A stretch of DNA of 64,000 bases from Nyssa sinensis (taxonomy: Eukaryota; Streptophyta; Magnoliopsida; Cornales; Nyssaceae), in the NCBI GenBank assembly GCA_008638375.1, contig CM018041.1, positions 17,630,453-17,694,452 of the forward strand, written 5' to 3'. The translations under genes were made by a program, and so were the position numbers. Below are positions 10,647 through 21,650 of the stretch, in pieces. How positions within the stretch are numbered: position 1 is the stretch's first letter; every line of letters begins with the position of its first letter. The notes beneath the pieces were generated by a model that ran no database searches, was not told the origin of the DNA, and saw nothing but the letters and a program-made list of their open reading frames with translations.

Positions 10647-13007
10647 TCTCATGTGAACAGTGGAAAAAAAAAGGAGAAGAAGAGGGGGGCTGCCGTAGGG
10701 GAGGCGGTGCAATGGGATAAAGAAAGAGAAAAAGAAAAGAGAGAAACAGAGAAAAGAGAGAAGAAGGAGACAGTTGTGCAGCAGATTTAGTAGGGAGAAA
10801 GGAGAAAAAATTTAGAAAAGAAAATAGAAGCAGCAGGAGCTGCTGTTGGGTGCCGCAAGTGGAACAGCAGCAGCAGCGCTACACAGGTGCAGCGTGTGCT
10901 GCACTGTGCGGTGTGTGCCGTGTGGTACGTGTTTGTGTGTAGGAAAATATATATATGTGTGTTGGTTTATGAAGTGGAGAAAAAGGAAAACAGGGAGAGG
11001 GATGTAGCAGCAGGCCGTGTGTAGTTGTCCAAATTGGGGGAAAAAGTAAGGAGGGTGTTGCTCCCAGGTTGCTGATCAGGCTGGAGGAAGTTTGGAGGGA
11101 TTGATGTGGTTCCTGTGATAGATCGGAGAGTGAAATTGTGAGAAAATTGAGAGAGAGGGAAGGGGAGATGGCAATAGCAGTAGTGGTTGCTGCGATCCAG
11201 TAGCAGTAGCGCTGCTTGGTGCGTGGTGCTGCGCCGCGCCGTGTGGTGTTGTGCGTGGTGGTTGCGGCAGTTGTGGGCAGCAAACCAGGGGAGTCCAGAA
11301 GGGATTCTTGAAGGCCTAGGGTTGGATTTATTGAAGCAGCAGATTGAGGGGGAAGAAAATGACGTAGCAGCAGTAGGAGCGGCAGTTAGTGATAGACCGG
11401 AGCAGTGGAGATGACGCATGGTTGGAACGGCTGGTTGGGTTGCCGGGAGTTAGAACCTGCAGCAGTTTAACTGCTACAAAACCTGATGCAGAAAAGGCTG
11501 CCTGTATCTCTTCCCTTCCGTTTGGGTTATTGAGGAAACCGAAGAAAATGGGAGCAAATAAATTTATGAAATTGGGAAGCCGAAGCAGTCATGGTGGATT
11601 ATCCCCTGTCCAGTGCAGTTGAGGTGTTAAAACTAGAAGAAATTAAGGTAGTGTGCAGCCGAGAAATTATACATTTTTATATGTGTTGCCGCGAGTGGAA
11701 CAGGAGCTGTACAGAGGCACAACAGGGTAAGATACTAAATTTTGATCTTGGATTTTAGAAGCATGAATAATTAGATTGATTGTGATTGTGGGATTTTGTT
11801 TAGCATAGAAACTGTTTTAGATTAATTTGGAATCAAGAAGAAAAAATAATCCAGGAAGGAAACACAGCCGCTAGGCTGAGTTTCGTAATTTTATTCGGGC
11901 CAAACCGGGTTGAATCTAACCCAACTCACCCATTCAGATGACTGCCTAACACTGTTACGGTATGGGTAAAATTTTAGATTTGAGTTCGGAAGGTGTTTGG
12001 TTGAAAAGGAGAAGCTATCCAATGATTGGCTTAAAATAAAAACGTACGGGAAAAATCATGGGAACTTATAGAAATTGGAAAAATTATGGGCAGTAAATAG
12101 AAACTTGTGAGATTTTAATTATGCCCAGAAATTTGGGTTAATTGTGAATTGACCCGAGTGAATAAAATAATATTTAATTAAATAATTATTTAAAGAGAAA
12201 ATTACCAAAATATCCCTAAATCGAAAAGTAGTCCAATGAACTCCAAATAAATTAATTGAATAGTGAATTTTTATTATTCTAAGCATTCTGGACTCAACCA
12301 TGAAGTCCGATTTGTGAAAAGAAGTCCCGAGAAATAATAACCCGTAAAAGTGTGAAATGACTGTTTTGCCCTTTTTAGTACAGAAGTCCAAATTGAATTC
12401 CACGAAAGCCTAAATCGACTTTGTTCGATATTCCGGATTCAATAGTAAAGTCTATTCTAGTAAAAGAGATAAAAATAGTAAAGAGGTATAAAATTTGATG
12501 AATAGCTTGAATTAGACATATATATATGTATAGACTGAGATTGGTTTCCTGAATCATAGGAATACCCAGATACAAGGAGGAGGCGGTTTGACCTACTAGA
12601 CAGATACAGTAAAATGTAAGTAATCTCTGATCTCTGTTTATGTTACATTCCAAGCCATGTCAACAGTTTTTCATATATCACTTGTTGTATTCCATATATA
12701 CCAGAACGTTCATCAAGTCCACATGGATATTGCTCTATCTTGTGGAAAGTATTTATTGACTGTTGTATATCTCGATCATGATTTGTACCCTTGTGTATGG
12801 ATTCCTTTTGTACACTTGTACTTAGGGCCGTGAGGGCCAAACAGTTTATTCGAAGTAGTCTAGTAACCGTAGTTCAGATAACTATTGTTACGTCAGATTC
12901 GCCTAGAACCAGTTATGTTCCACATTTATACTCTTCGTGGAGGTAGCATGATCCTGATATATTATTAGTGCCGGATTTGTGCTCAGTCACATCTCCATCT
13001 GATGCTA

Positions 13008-13160
13008 TTTACGACCTTCGGGTCCAGTTATGACCTTCGGGTCCAGATTATTATACAGTGTACACAGAGCAGTATTCATACAGCCGACCGGAACTAAATA
13101 TTCATACAGCCCGAATGGGAACTGGATATTTATACAGCCAACTGGAACTGAATACGAGCT
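13008..13160. repeat. Short tandem duplications in LTR
   Basis: GACCTTCGGGTCCAG occurs twice (about 13013-13046) and a 'attcatacagcc(g/c)...ggaact' unit of ~30 bp occurs three times after it. Other family D LTRs also carry private repeats (1563-1741, 50800-51215). Confidence 0.7.
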
Positions 13161-13854
13161 CAAGGGGTAGCCGGGCCCCAGCCGAGTGCATCAACCAGTG
13201 TTGATATCACTATCATTTATTGATTATCATAGCTTGATCATATTATATCATTATGAATGATCATGAGACTTCACAGCTTTCATTTGAGTGCATATGATTG
13301 TAGTCAGACAGATTTCAGTGCTTTATCATTGAGTTCTATCATTGTTATTGAGTTGTATATTCATTGACTGGCTAGCACATTAACATTTATCCCAATTCTT
13401 TCGTGGATAATGCTCTCAATATTCATGTACACATGGCAGAGCAAAAGAGAATTACTTATTAGGCTTTCATTAGCTCACCCCAAACTTACCACCCTTTTCA
13501 GGAAATGAAGCTGTAAAGGAGCAGTAGTAGTAACAGTAGCAGTAGCAGTCAGCTAGATAGCAGTGGACATTTCTTTGAAGTTGTAAGTGTAATACTTAGT
13601 ACAGATAGTCTTGTAGCTCTCCCATGTTATCCACGTCTTGGGGATGAACAGTTGTATTAAGAAATTTTATATTCCGCATTTTGTAAACATTATATATATC
13701 ACATGTAACTAAATTATATTTTCTTCCGCATTTTAGTAGTTGCATGTTAGAAGCACTGATTGTGTAGCAAGTTGAGACCCTTGGTTCGACAAGCAGCGTC
13801 TGATCGGGTGCACAACACGAGATCCGCATAGGGTGGGGTCTCGGGTCATGACAG

Positions 13855-14028
13855 GATGCTTCCTATGACCAGAGGCCCGTGGAGATATTGGACTCGAGGG
13901 ACCAGGTTTTGCAAGGCAGGACCATCCCTTTGGTCAAGGTTCATTGGAACCATCATGGGGTTGAAGAGGCTACTTGGGAGCGTGAGGCCGAGGTCCGTGC
14001 TAGGTATCCCGAGTTATTTGATCAGTGA
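13855..14028 (+). pseudogene. Pol C-terminus with chromodomain-like segment (element A, part 2)
   Basis: A 57-codon open stretch ends at TGA 14026-14028. It reads DASYDQRPVEILD, then IPLVKVHWNHHGVEEATWE and finally ARYPELFDQ. This is the usual end of Tekay/Del chromovirus pol, where a chromodomain-like tail is thought to steer integration to heterochromatin. It continues the pol fragment that stops at 9826; the first four bases of this segment also belong to the right copy of the duplication GGATG. This part is uninterrupted, but the gene as a whole is broken. Confidence 0.9.
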
Positions 14029-14056
14029 TGTATTTTCTTTTGTTTTATGTTATTTT

Positions 14057-14092
14057 AAATTTCGGGACGAAATTTTTGTAAGGAGGGAATGA
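14057..14092 (+). promoter_or_regulatory. Hairpin and polypurine tract of element A
   Basis: AAATTTCG-GGA-CGAAATTT (14057-14075) is a perfect 8 bp stem with a 3-base loop. It is followed by the purine run AAGGAGGGAATGA that abuts the LTR at 14093. The polypurine tract primes plus-strand DNA synthesis. The same hairpin and purine run occur in the TR-GAG element at 35812-35847 (minus strand). Confidence 0.85.
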
Positions 14093-14402
14093 TGTAATAA
14101 CCCGGAAAAAAAAAAAAATTTATATGAATTTTCCTTGGTTATTAAAATTTTAATTATTATTATTATTATTAAATTTGATGCATTAGGATTATATATATGC
14201 ATAGTATGTATGTGTAGGTATGTGTAGAATGATATATATGCATGGTAAGCATGTGTATATGGATGTGTAAAATGATGTATAGCAGTGCACTGTGTGTGTA
14301 TGTAACTAGACGGGTGTGTGTGTGAGGTGTCGGCTGAGTGTGTGTGTTTAGTGTGTGTGTGATGAGTGATATATATATATATATAGGCATGTATAGGGGC
14401 AG

Positions 14403-14421
14403 CTTTGCATTTAATGCAAAG
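14403..14421. promoter_or_regulatory. Conserved 19 bp palindrome in family N LTR
   Basis: CTTTGCATTTAATGCAAAG is a perfect inverted repeat about 310 bases from the LTR start. The same palindrome is at 35433-35451 and 42488-42506, at about 360 bases from their LTR starts. A factor-binding site in U3 is an inference. Confidence 0.6.
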
Positions 14422-15275
14422 TTACATTTGGGGAAGAACAAGGCTGGCTAAAACAGAGAGAAAAAGGGTCAAGAAAAGTGGCTGGTGGCGGGGGAACGTG
14501 AGAGACTTGATGTGTTAGGGTATATGATGGTCTCGGTTGGGAGGTGAGAAAGGAAAGAAAAACAGAAAGCAAGAGAGAGAGAGAGAGTTCTGGAAGGGAG
14601 AAGAGATCGTGAAGCTTGATTTGAGCTTGGAACCAGAGGGTGAAAGAGGTGCACTGCTAGAGAGAGAAAAACTCAGAAAAGAAGTGAGTGACCCAGTTCT
14701 ATTTTATTTTTTTTAAAGCATGATAATTTATTTGATGCATAGAATCTTAAAGAGCATGTTGTAAGGGTTATTTTGCAAAAAGAATGAAAGAAAATGGTTG
14801 AGAGATGAGGGAGAAATGGGGATTTACAGGTCACGGTCATGGGGGGATTGGGTTAACAGTTTATGTACAAAACCTTGCTTGGTTGTTGGGAAAATAGTTC
14901 CCTTGAGTGCAGAAATACGTTAGAATAAGAATGGAGATAAAACCGTGATCAAGCAGTCACAAAAATGAAGGGGAAAGAGTCGGCCAGAAGCTTGACCGAG
15001 GGGTTGACCCTCTATTTCGTGAAGATCCGGTGACTTGAACCCAAAACCGATCCTAGATATGGAATCCTTGGGAGAAAACGGAGAGAATCACATTTTGAAA
15101 CCTTGAAAATCTCGCCGGAGATCGGTCGCCGGCGCCGGAGATAGGTCGCCGGCGCCGGAGAAGGCGCCGGAACCCTACTGTGCATCACTAAAAAAATGGG
15201 GGGAAGAAGGGGACTGTTTCGGGGCTGGGTCGGGTCGGTTAGGGTCCGGTTCGGGGGGGGCTGAACTGCCCCTGC

Positions 15276-15281
15276 CACGTG
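15276..15281. promoter_or_regulatory. G-box/ABRE-core CACGTG
   Basis: CACGTG within GCCACGTGTC; the same box in the same sequence neighbourhood is present at 34581-34586 and 41658-41663. G-boxes bind bZIP/bHLH factors in plants; activity here is not shown. Confidence 0.4.
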
Positions 15282-15826
15282 TCGGTCTGAGGTTTTAAAT
15301 TAAAAACCAAATGGGGCCGTTTGGTTACAAGGTTAAGAAATTGAAAAATTAAAATTGAAACAGGAACAGGGATATCCTATCCCTATTCTGGCCTGATCCC
15401 TGTTTGGTTATCCGGATATGGGATAAGGCTTTTCAAAATTACAAAATTTCCCTTAGACTTTTGGAAATTAAACTTTGACCCAGAACTTTCAGAATTTACG
15501 AACTGACCCCCCAACTATTACTTATTATAATTTGACCCCACCAGATTTAAATATTAATAAAATATTGATTAAATTAATTAATTAATTTAATTATTTAAAT
15601 ACTCTAAAATAACCCGGAGTCCAAATGGGACAAGTCATTAGTGTATTTTGACTGTCTCGGCCATTCTGAGGCCAATGGTGAGGTCCATTTTACGAGACGG
15701 GGTCCCAAAAAATAAAAGACCCGTAGTAACCTTTAAAATTACCAAAATGCCCCTGAATTGAAACACAGTCAAACGAACTCCAAATTAAGTAAACAAATAG
15801 TGAAACTTTATTATTTCGAGCATTCC

Positions 15827-15845
15827 GGACTCAACTGTAGAGTCC
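15827..15845. other. Hairpin module, perfect 6 bp stem
   Basis: GGACTC, loop AACTGTA, GAGTCC. Related but less perfect copies lie about 160 bases upstream (15667) and 140 bases downstream (15965) in the same LTR. Confidence 0.6.
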
Positions 15846-17149
15846 GATTTGTGAAAAGAAGCCTCGAAATGTGAAGACCCGTAAAGGGTAAAATGACCAT
15901 TTTACCCTTTTAAGCTAGAATACCCGAATTGAATTCCACGAAAGCTTAAACCTATTTTCTTCGACGTTTCGGACACAATAGTAGAGTTTAATTTGACAAA
16001 ATAGAAACTTATAAAATAAAGACATAAAATTTGATGAATAGCATAATTCAAGTGACAATTGAACTGAGTCTCATGTTATGATTTTAGGGACACGGAAAGG
16101 CAAAGAGAAGGTGACCTAACCTTCGGTGTTCTTATAGTGATTTCACTTTACTACGAGTATACTTTCCCTGTTTGAGATCGATTGTCAGGTACGATATATT
16201 GTGCTAAGTAAGAAATAGAACTGAGATTAGGGATACTTGTTCTGCTGCCTTGATTGTTCATATGTTTGCTTGAGTGTTCACCTGCTTATGTGCTTCCTGC
16301 TGTCTTGCTAAAGTTGGATGATGATGTGGATGATGATTATATGTATATTGCATGTGTTAGCGTAGTGTGAGAATTATATGTTTTGAGAACTGTTGACATT
16401 ATGAAATATGTGCTTAAAAGCATGCTTTATGTATGAATGAGATGCATCATTGAGATTACATTATGACATGATGAAATCAGAGCATATTGGCATAGTGTGA
16501 TTCCTTGGACATGGCGTGAGTTAAGCACTTGGTGCTTTGCATTATAAGGGTGCGGATCCTGCGGTGAAAAACCCAAAATCGGCCATTAGGTACTTGCGAG
16601 CCTGACGGATTTCGGACCGTGAAGCGAGACATAGTCGGCGGTACTCATGCCAGCGGGGAAGGGTCGTATCATGAGACATGGGTGGCATAGAGTTGCATGG
16701 GTGTGTCACGCATACTGCTCATATACTGTATACTGTTCATATACTGCCATCATGACATCGAATGCCATATAGAAATAACTGTACACTTGCACATGCCACG
16801 ACCTTAGTTTTGTTTCTTGCATTAGCATTATATTGTACCAACATGTTGAGCTGACCCCTTTAGTGGGGCAAACATTTCAGATGATGTCCTAGCTGTACGA
16901 GACGTGGAGATGATCTGATTAGGGACTATGTTAGGCCCAAGGGGCGCTTTTGATATTGTATAAGGGCATAAGCCCGCGATTGTATCTTATTTTGTATGTT
17001 GTGAACAAATGGACCAGACCTTGTGTATGTATCAGAATAGTGTACGGAATGCATGTAATCATACTTAATCGTCTTTATTTCTTTATTATTTTTATTTTCT
17101 TTTGTCTCGTTACTCGCGCCTCGGGTTCGCTGGAATTCAGGGCGTGACA

Positions 17150-17741
17150 AAATGTTTTCCTTCTTCTTTTTCAAACATTAATATGTATATTTGTAATAAT
17201 TTTTAATTTATTGCACAAAATTGAATTTGTACTTAGAATTTGTATTTGTAATTAAATTTTTATTTATTTATGGCATGAATTTGATATTATTTTTGTTATG
17301 TATGCGATTATATTATATTATTGCTGATCTAGGTTTGAACAGGTGAAAATTGAATGTAAAAATTACAGGTTTTTGAAAAAATGCAAAAACATTATAAGCC
17401 ACACACATTGTATGCCACTAATAATGGACTATTTGTGGTGCACAATGTATGCCACTAATAGTTTATTATTAGCGGTGTTCATGCGTGCATCGCTAATAGG
17501 CCATTATTTGCGATATTCATGCGTGTGCCGCTAATGAAGGACTATTAGCGGTGTTTAGTATGTTCGGGTGTACTTTAGCGACACTTATTAGTGGCATTTA
17601 ATTTGCTAATAGTATTTGTGACACTGCTATTAGTGGCTATTATTAGCGGCGCGCAGGTGAATGCTGCTGAAGGTTATTAGTGGCATTTATTTTTTTTAGT
17701 GGTGTTTATGAACGTCACAAATAGTCTTGTTTCTTGTAGTG
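17150..17741 (+). mobile_element. CACTA (En/Spm-like) DNA transposon end, truncated
   Basis: The segment ends in TTTCTTGTAGTG at 17741, the reverse complement of the CACTACAAGAAA terminus typical of plant CACTA transposons. From about 17400 to 17700 it has a dozen short subterminal motifs in both orientations (TTAGTGGC, TTAGCGGTG, GCCGCTAAT, GCCACTAAT), the kind of clustered motif that CACTA transposases bind. No transposase is present. The left part is cut off where the element A LTR ends at 17149. The CTA at 17742-17744 could be one copy of the usual 3 bp target duplication. Confidence 0.85.
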
Positions 17742-18599
17742 CTAATTTTGCTAGTCATTTAAGATGTAGCTCCCAAAAATTTCCTCTAAAATATCTTGGT
17801 CTTCCACTATGAGCTAGCTTAAGGCTCGAGAAGACCTAGTCTCCAACAATAGAGAATTTCAAAAAGAAACTGGCTTCATGGAAAAAAGCATTATCTACCC
17901 TTCGGGGTAGGATCACACTTGTTAAATATGTATTCCAAAGTTTCCCTATATACTATATGTCCTTGTTTAAAATACTTGAGGTTGTATCCAAGCAAATCGT
18001 CAAAATTCAAGCTTGTTTTCTCTAAGGGTAAATGAGTTCAAGAAAGAGCTTCACTTGATAAGTTGGGGGAAAGTCACAACGGGCAAAGACTTTGATAGCC
18101 TGGGTCTTAGAAGAATTAAGGAGATGAATGACTAACGGTCTTTTCATTAAGTGGTGGTGGAGATTCTCCATGGAAAGTGATTTTCTTTGGAAGAAAGTTT
18201 TGTGTGGCAAATATCGCCTCTCTAATGAAAGATGGTTCCCTAGTGCTAAATCCCCTTGGAATCTATCCAGTTTCTGGGTCGATATTCTTAAAGTTGAGAA
18301 TAGAAATGGCCGCAGTATACTATTCTAGAATGACCTTGGATTGGGGACAACTCTTTGAGGTCTTGATTTCCTAGGCCCTTCTCGTTATCGCTGCTAAAGG
18401 ATGGTTATTTGGCCAATATCGCTGCTCAGAGGAATGGAGTTAGTGAGTGGAGCTTAAGTTTTCACAGATCCCTATTTGTATGGGAAGAAGAAGAAATGGC
18501 CAAACTAAATCCCTCATTCTCAATTACTCACTCCTTTTAAATGATCAACAAGATAGATTAAGTTGGTTTGCTCACCCATCAAGTGCATTTTTAACATAG
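17742..18599 (+). pseudogene. L1-type LINE ORF2 C-terminal region, part 1
   Basis: Translation gives the region after the reverse-transcriptase core of plant L1 LINEs: KFPLKYLGLPL, KKLASWKKALSTLRGRITLV and IYYMSLFKILEVVSKQIVKI, followed by shifted frames of the same family. Several stops and frameshifts interrupt it, so it is dead. The 5' part is missing at the CACTA boundary. The coding text is cut at 18599 by an inserted LTR element and resumes after 20621. Confidence 0.85.
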
Positions 18600-18985
18600 T
18601 GCGAAATGTGAAGGAGAATCAAACATGTTAACCTCCTTAGTAACCAAGAATAAAGGGGACTCCTCACCCAAAGAGAAAAAATCTCAAATTTCTAAACTGA
18701 AATATATTATTGATAAAAAAAAAATATAATGATAATGACGTATTACATCATATTTATAGTACTAGAATACTCCTATTTTGACTAGAAAACAAAAACTCCT
18801 ATTTTTATACTAATCCTACTCCAATAAAGACTAGTAATTCGGATAGAAAACTACTAAGTCCTATATTTCTTATTCTAATTCTTATAAAACAAGAAAACTA
18901 AACAAATTAAAATTGAAAACTAAACAATCCTCATACAACTCTAAAAGAACTTTCCTTATTTTTAGTGTACCAAATCTGTCTTACA
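18600..18985 (-). repeat. 3' LTR of small element (386 bp)
   Basis: On the plus strand it runs from TGCGAAATGTGAAGG to CAAATCTGTCTTACA. The neighbouring bases 18986-19013 read GTGGGAGAGAC on the minus strand, a plausible polypurine tract. It aligns with 20176-20621 throughout, with scattered substitutions. Confidence 0.85.
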
Positions 18986-19047
18986 TTAGTCTCTCCCACT
19001 TGAAAAGAACTCGTTATTGAGTTGACTGGATGTATACGATCTCAAAC

Positions 19048-19581
19048 TCATCCATAACTTGGTAATAATAATTGAATCTTTTCAATAATAATTGAATATT
19101 CAAAGATTTCTTCTACTACATCTTCTATGAAATATGTAATTTTAGGCCCTTGTTTTGATGACAATAATAATCCTATAATGAAACAACAAAAGTTTTCTTC
19201 TTGTTCCACTACAATTTCAATATGCTTGGAAGCTTTATAATCATTTTTCACAAGTTCAAGTTCATCCTTATCTTTAGCATTGACGACTTCCATAGGGATT
19301 TCGTCATTCAATGCTAATAAAGAACTTTTAGAATCTATTTGTTCCACTAGATCCACATTTTGATCAATTGATTCTGAACTATTTGCTTCTTCTTTAATTT
19401 CTTCAAACTCCTTGTGATAGTCTTCAAGGCATGGAATAATTAGATCTTCACTTTTTATGACAAGAACGTCTTTTGTAAGGATAAACATGTCCTTTGTAAG
19501 GATAGGTACATCTTCCAATGGTATAATATCTACAACCTTATCACTCAAAGTTGCCTCAACAAAGTTAGATTTTTTTTGCAA
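19048..19581 (-). CDS. Acidic open frame inside the small LTR element, unknown
   Basis: A 177-codon frame starts with ATG at 19581. The product is rich in Glu, Asp and Lys, with an acidic middle (KEFEEIKEEANSSESIDQN) and a hydrophobic patch near residues 130-142 (FCCFIIGLLL). I see no zinc knuckle, protease or other named domain. It lies after a gag-like remnant in the same element, so it may be the tail of an old gag polyprotein rather than an independent gene. Expression is unknown. Confidence 0.35.
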   Translation of the reverse strand: MQKKSNFVEATLSDKVVDIIPLEDVPILTKDMFILTKDVLVIKSEDLIIPCLEDYHKEFEEIKEEANSSESIDQNVDLVEQIDSKSSLLALNDEIPMEVVNAKDKDELELVKNDYKASKHIEIVVEQEENFCCFIIGLLLSSKQGPKITYFIEDVVEEIFEYSIIIEKIQLLLPSYG

Positions 19582-19599
19582 TTTTTTCTTAGTGTCTTC

Positions 19600-20150
19600 C
19601 CACGTTGGCCTATATTTATCGTCTAAAATCTACAAATAATTCTTTGGCAAAAACTTATTCATCAACAAATTCATCATTCTTAGCCATAAACGAATGCAAT
19701 TATTTTTTTTGTAATTGTCTACGTATGTGTAAATCAAGCCACCATATTTTTGCGAAGTCTATAAGCTTATTTTTTTTCCCAAAAATATTCTTTTTCTTCT
19801 GAAAGTCTCAAATCATTAAGGCAACCATCCAAATCATAAACTCAATCATGAAAGTCTTCAAGATAAAAATTATCATCAAAAGCTGAAAGTCTTTCGTAAT
19901 TGTGAATAGTTCTATCTTTAGGTTGGCCTTGGGATAATTCTCCAGTGCGATTCCTGTTGACTAGAAGATCTCTAGGAGCATTAAGATTGAGTCGCATAAG
20001 CGTTTGTTGTATAGCACAAACCTGATCATTGATCTGTGCTAATTGTTACCCCTGTTCATTGATCACCACATGTAAAGCCTCCGTCCTACGATGAACGTCA
20101 ATGAGATTTTTGATTCCGTCTCTATTAATTGCTATTAAGCCAGAAAAATC
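19600..20150 (-). pseudogene. Gag-like N-terminal remnant, Ty3/gypsy type
   Basis: From the primer site inward the minus strand reads fragments such as SEDFSGLIAINRDG, LNLNAPRDLLVNR and DDNFYLEDFHD, followed by LRLSEEKEYFWE. The 'D..F.LEDF.DW' pattern is typical of the start of the capsid region in plant Ty3/gypsy gag. Stops break the frame several times. Confidence 0.55.
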
Positions 20151-20154
20151 CTCA

Positions 20155-20166
20155 CTCTGATACCAA
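20155..20166 (-). other. Primer-binding site, initiator-Met tRNA type
   Basis: The minus strand reads TTGGTATCAGAG about ten bases inside the LTR at 20176. TGGTATCAGAG matches the 3' end of plant initiator-Met tRNA, the common minus-strand primer. Confidence 0.8.
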
Positions 20167-20175
20167 CTACCGTAG

Positions 20176-20621
20176 TGCGAAACGTGAAGGATAATCAAAC
20201 ACGTTGAATTCCTTAGTAACCACAAACAAAGGGGACTCCTTACCCAAAATGAACAAATCTCAAATTTCTAAATAGAAATATATTATTAATAAAAATACAT
20301 AACGATAATGACGTATTACATCATATTTGTCCTGCTAGAATACTCCTATTTTGACTAGAAAATAAAAACTCTTATTTTTATACTAATCCTACTACAATAA
20401 AAACCAGTAATTTGAATAGAAAACTACTAATTCTTATATTTTCTATTCTAATTCTAATAAACCAAGAAAACTAAATCAATTAAAATTGAAAAATAAACAA
20501 TCCTACTACAACTTTAAAACAATTTTCCTTATTTTTAGTGTACCAAATCTGTCCTACCAACAATCCTAATACAACTCTAAAATAACTTTCCTTATTTTTA
20601 GTGTACCAAATCTGTCTTATA
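20176..20621 (-). repeat. 5' LTR of small element (446 bp, with internal duplication)
   Basis: It aligns with 18600-18985 but is 60 bases longer, because the terminal block 'ctttccttatttttagtgt' plus 'accaaatctgtc' is present twice (ending near 20556 and at 20621). Confidence 0.85.
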
Positions 20622-21650
20622 CCAGTTTTCTATTAAATCCTTATATTACTGCTTTGAAACCTCTAATGGTTCTAGTATCCAGGCCATGAAACTTATATGG
20701 CTCAATGCTTCTCCCCCGAGGGTCCAAAGTTTCGGTTGGCTAGCATGGAATGAGAGAATAAAGTCTGCTGAATATCTTTTAAAACTGGGGATTCTTAATG
20801 ATGATCAAAGCTGTCTCTGTTTGTTTTGTGGTCGGGAATCTGAATCTTCAAATCACATCATGTTACTTTGCATGGAAGTTTAGAAAATTTGGAGCGATTG
20901 TATCAAATGGTGTGGATTGAATTGGGTATCCCCAAATTCCATTAAAGGTGTTCTTGATTGGTGGCAAGGCTTTAAGTTTAAAAATCTACAGGAAACAATA
21001 TAGGAAGCAATCCCATTTGCCATTATGTGGTCTATTTGGACTCAGAGAAATGATTGCTTGTTCAATAATGGCCATATTAGTAGGGAGGATGTAAAGGATA
21101 TGGTGAAAGTGAGAGTGGCTTTCTGGGTTAGATCTAAATTGGGAAAGATTGATTATTCCATCAACGATTTTGTCTACAATTTGCAGGCCATCGTTGGAAA
21201 TTGAAGCCTAGTGTATCAGGCGGATGGGTTGTCTGTATCGCTGTCCTCCTTCTGTTGGGTTTGTAGTGATTGCTTTGGTAGCTTATTTTGCTTAGTTGGA
21301 CTCCCTCAGGTAATGGCTTCATTATTTCTTGTTTATCTCCTTTAGAAGGGAGTTTTTGCTGCAGTTGGGTAAAGGTTTTGGCCTGGAGTTGATGGAGATA
21401 TTATGAAGTCATCAGGTGTCAAGGCATAGGACTATAATGCCTTGGGTGAAATATGATGTGGGTATTCATGAAAGCAAATTCCTAGGCGCTTAGTTTGTTT
21501 CTTTCTATTGGTGCATGGACTCGAATGTTCTATGTAACTCTGGTATAGTGTGGTATCTCACCAAATTTTGGAGTATTGTTCTTTTTTCCCTCTTTTTGTT
21601 TGGTGCCAGCAGATTGGCTTTTGGCTTGGTGTCAACCTAATAAAAAATTC
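20622..21650 (+). pseudogene. L1-type LINE ORF2 end (zinc-binding region) and 3' UTR, part 2
   Basis: This continues the LINE of 17742-18599. The frame around 20686-20883 reads KLIWLNASPPRVQSFGWLAW and then CLFCGRESESSNHIMLLC, the C-terminal zinc-binding segment (zf-RVT) that follows the reverse transcriptase in plant L1 elements. TAG stops at 20881 and 21001 break it; the frame otherwise continues to TGA at 21202-21204. After that comes the typical LINE 3' tail with a 'tttggcttggtgtcaacctaataaa' block near 21620-21645. There is no long poly(A). Confidence 0.85.

Larger units (their letters stand above)
9827..13853 (+). mobile_element. Family D solo LTR (4.0 kb) inside element A pol, TSD GGATG
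   Basis: It begins TGTAATATCCCGACCC and ends CTCGGGTCATGACA. The five bases GGATG occur at 9822-9826 and again at 13854-13858, a perfect 5 bp target duplication. On both sides the flanks are consecutive parts of one pol gene, so the pre-insertion site is known. No second LTR, primer site, gag or pol was found inside, so the element was reduced to a solo LTR. Landmarks shared with 4330-5740 near 13420-13640 and at the 3' end place it in family D. Ser/Thr-rich open frames at 10879-11419 are in purine-rich low-complexity LTR sequence. Confidence 0.9.
14093..17149 (+). mobile_element. Element A 3' LTR, family N (3.06 kb)
   Basis: It starts TGTAATAACCCGG right after the polypurine tract and ends TTCAGGGCGTGACA. 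It shares with the TR-GAG LTRs (32289-35811, 39302-42867) the 19 bp palindrome, a CACGTG box, a GGGATA-TCC-TATCCC hairpin near 15370, the GGACTC/GAGTCC module and the terminal 'ggcgtgaca'. The 5' LTR partner was not found in the window, so the right flank AAATG cannot be tested as a target duplication. Long LTRs of this size are typical of Tekay/Del elements. Confidence 0.85.
18600..20621 (-). mobile_element. Small non-autonomous LTR retrotransposon (2.0 kb) inserted in the LINE
   Basis: Two direct repeats starting TGCGAAA(T/C)GTGAAGGA bound it (18600-18985 and 20176-20621). A tRNA-Met-type primer site beside the right repeat and a purine-rich stretch beside the left one orient it on the minus strand. 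The interior of about 1.2 kb has only a gag-derived remnant and one acidic open frame, and no protease, reverse transcriptase or integrase. The LINE reading continues on both sides. Flanks (CATAG; CCAGT) do not form a clean target duplication. Confidence 0.8.

Noticed and set aside
10879..11419. Minus-strand frames of 134-150 codons rich in Thr, Ser and Pro
   Set aside because: They lie in the purine-rich LTR leader, overlap each other in different frames and have no conserved counterpart in other LTRs.
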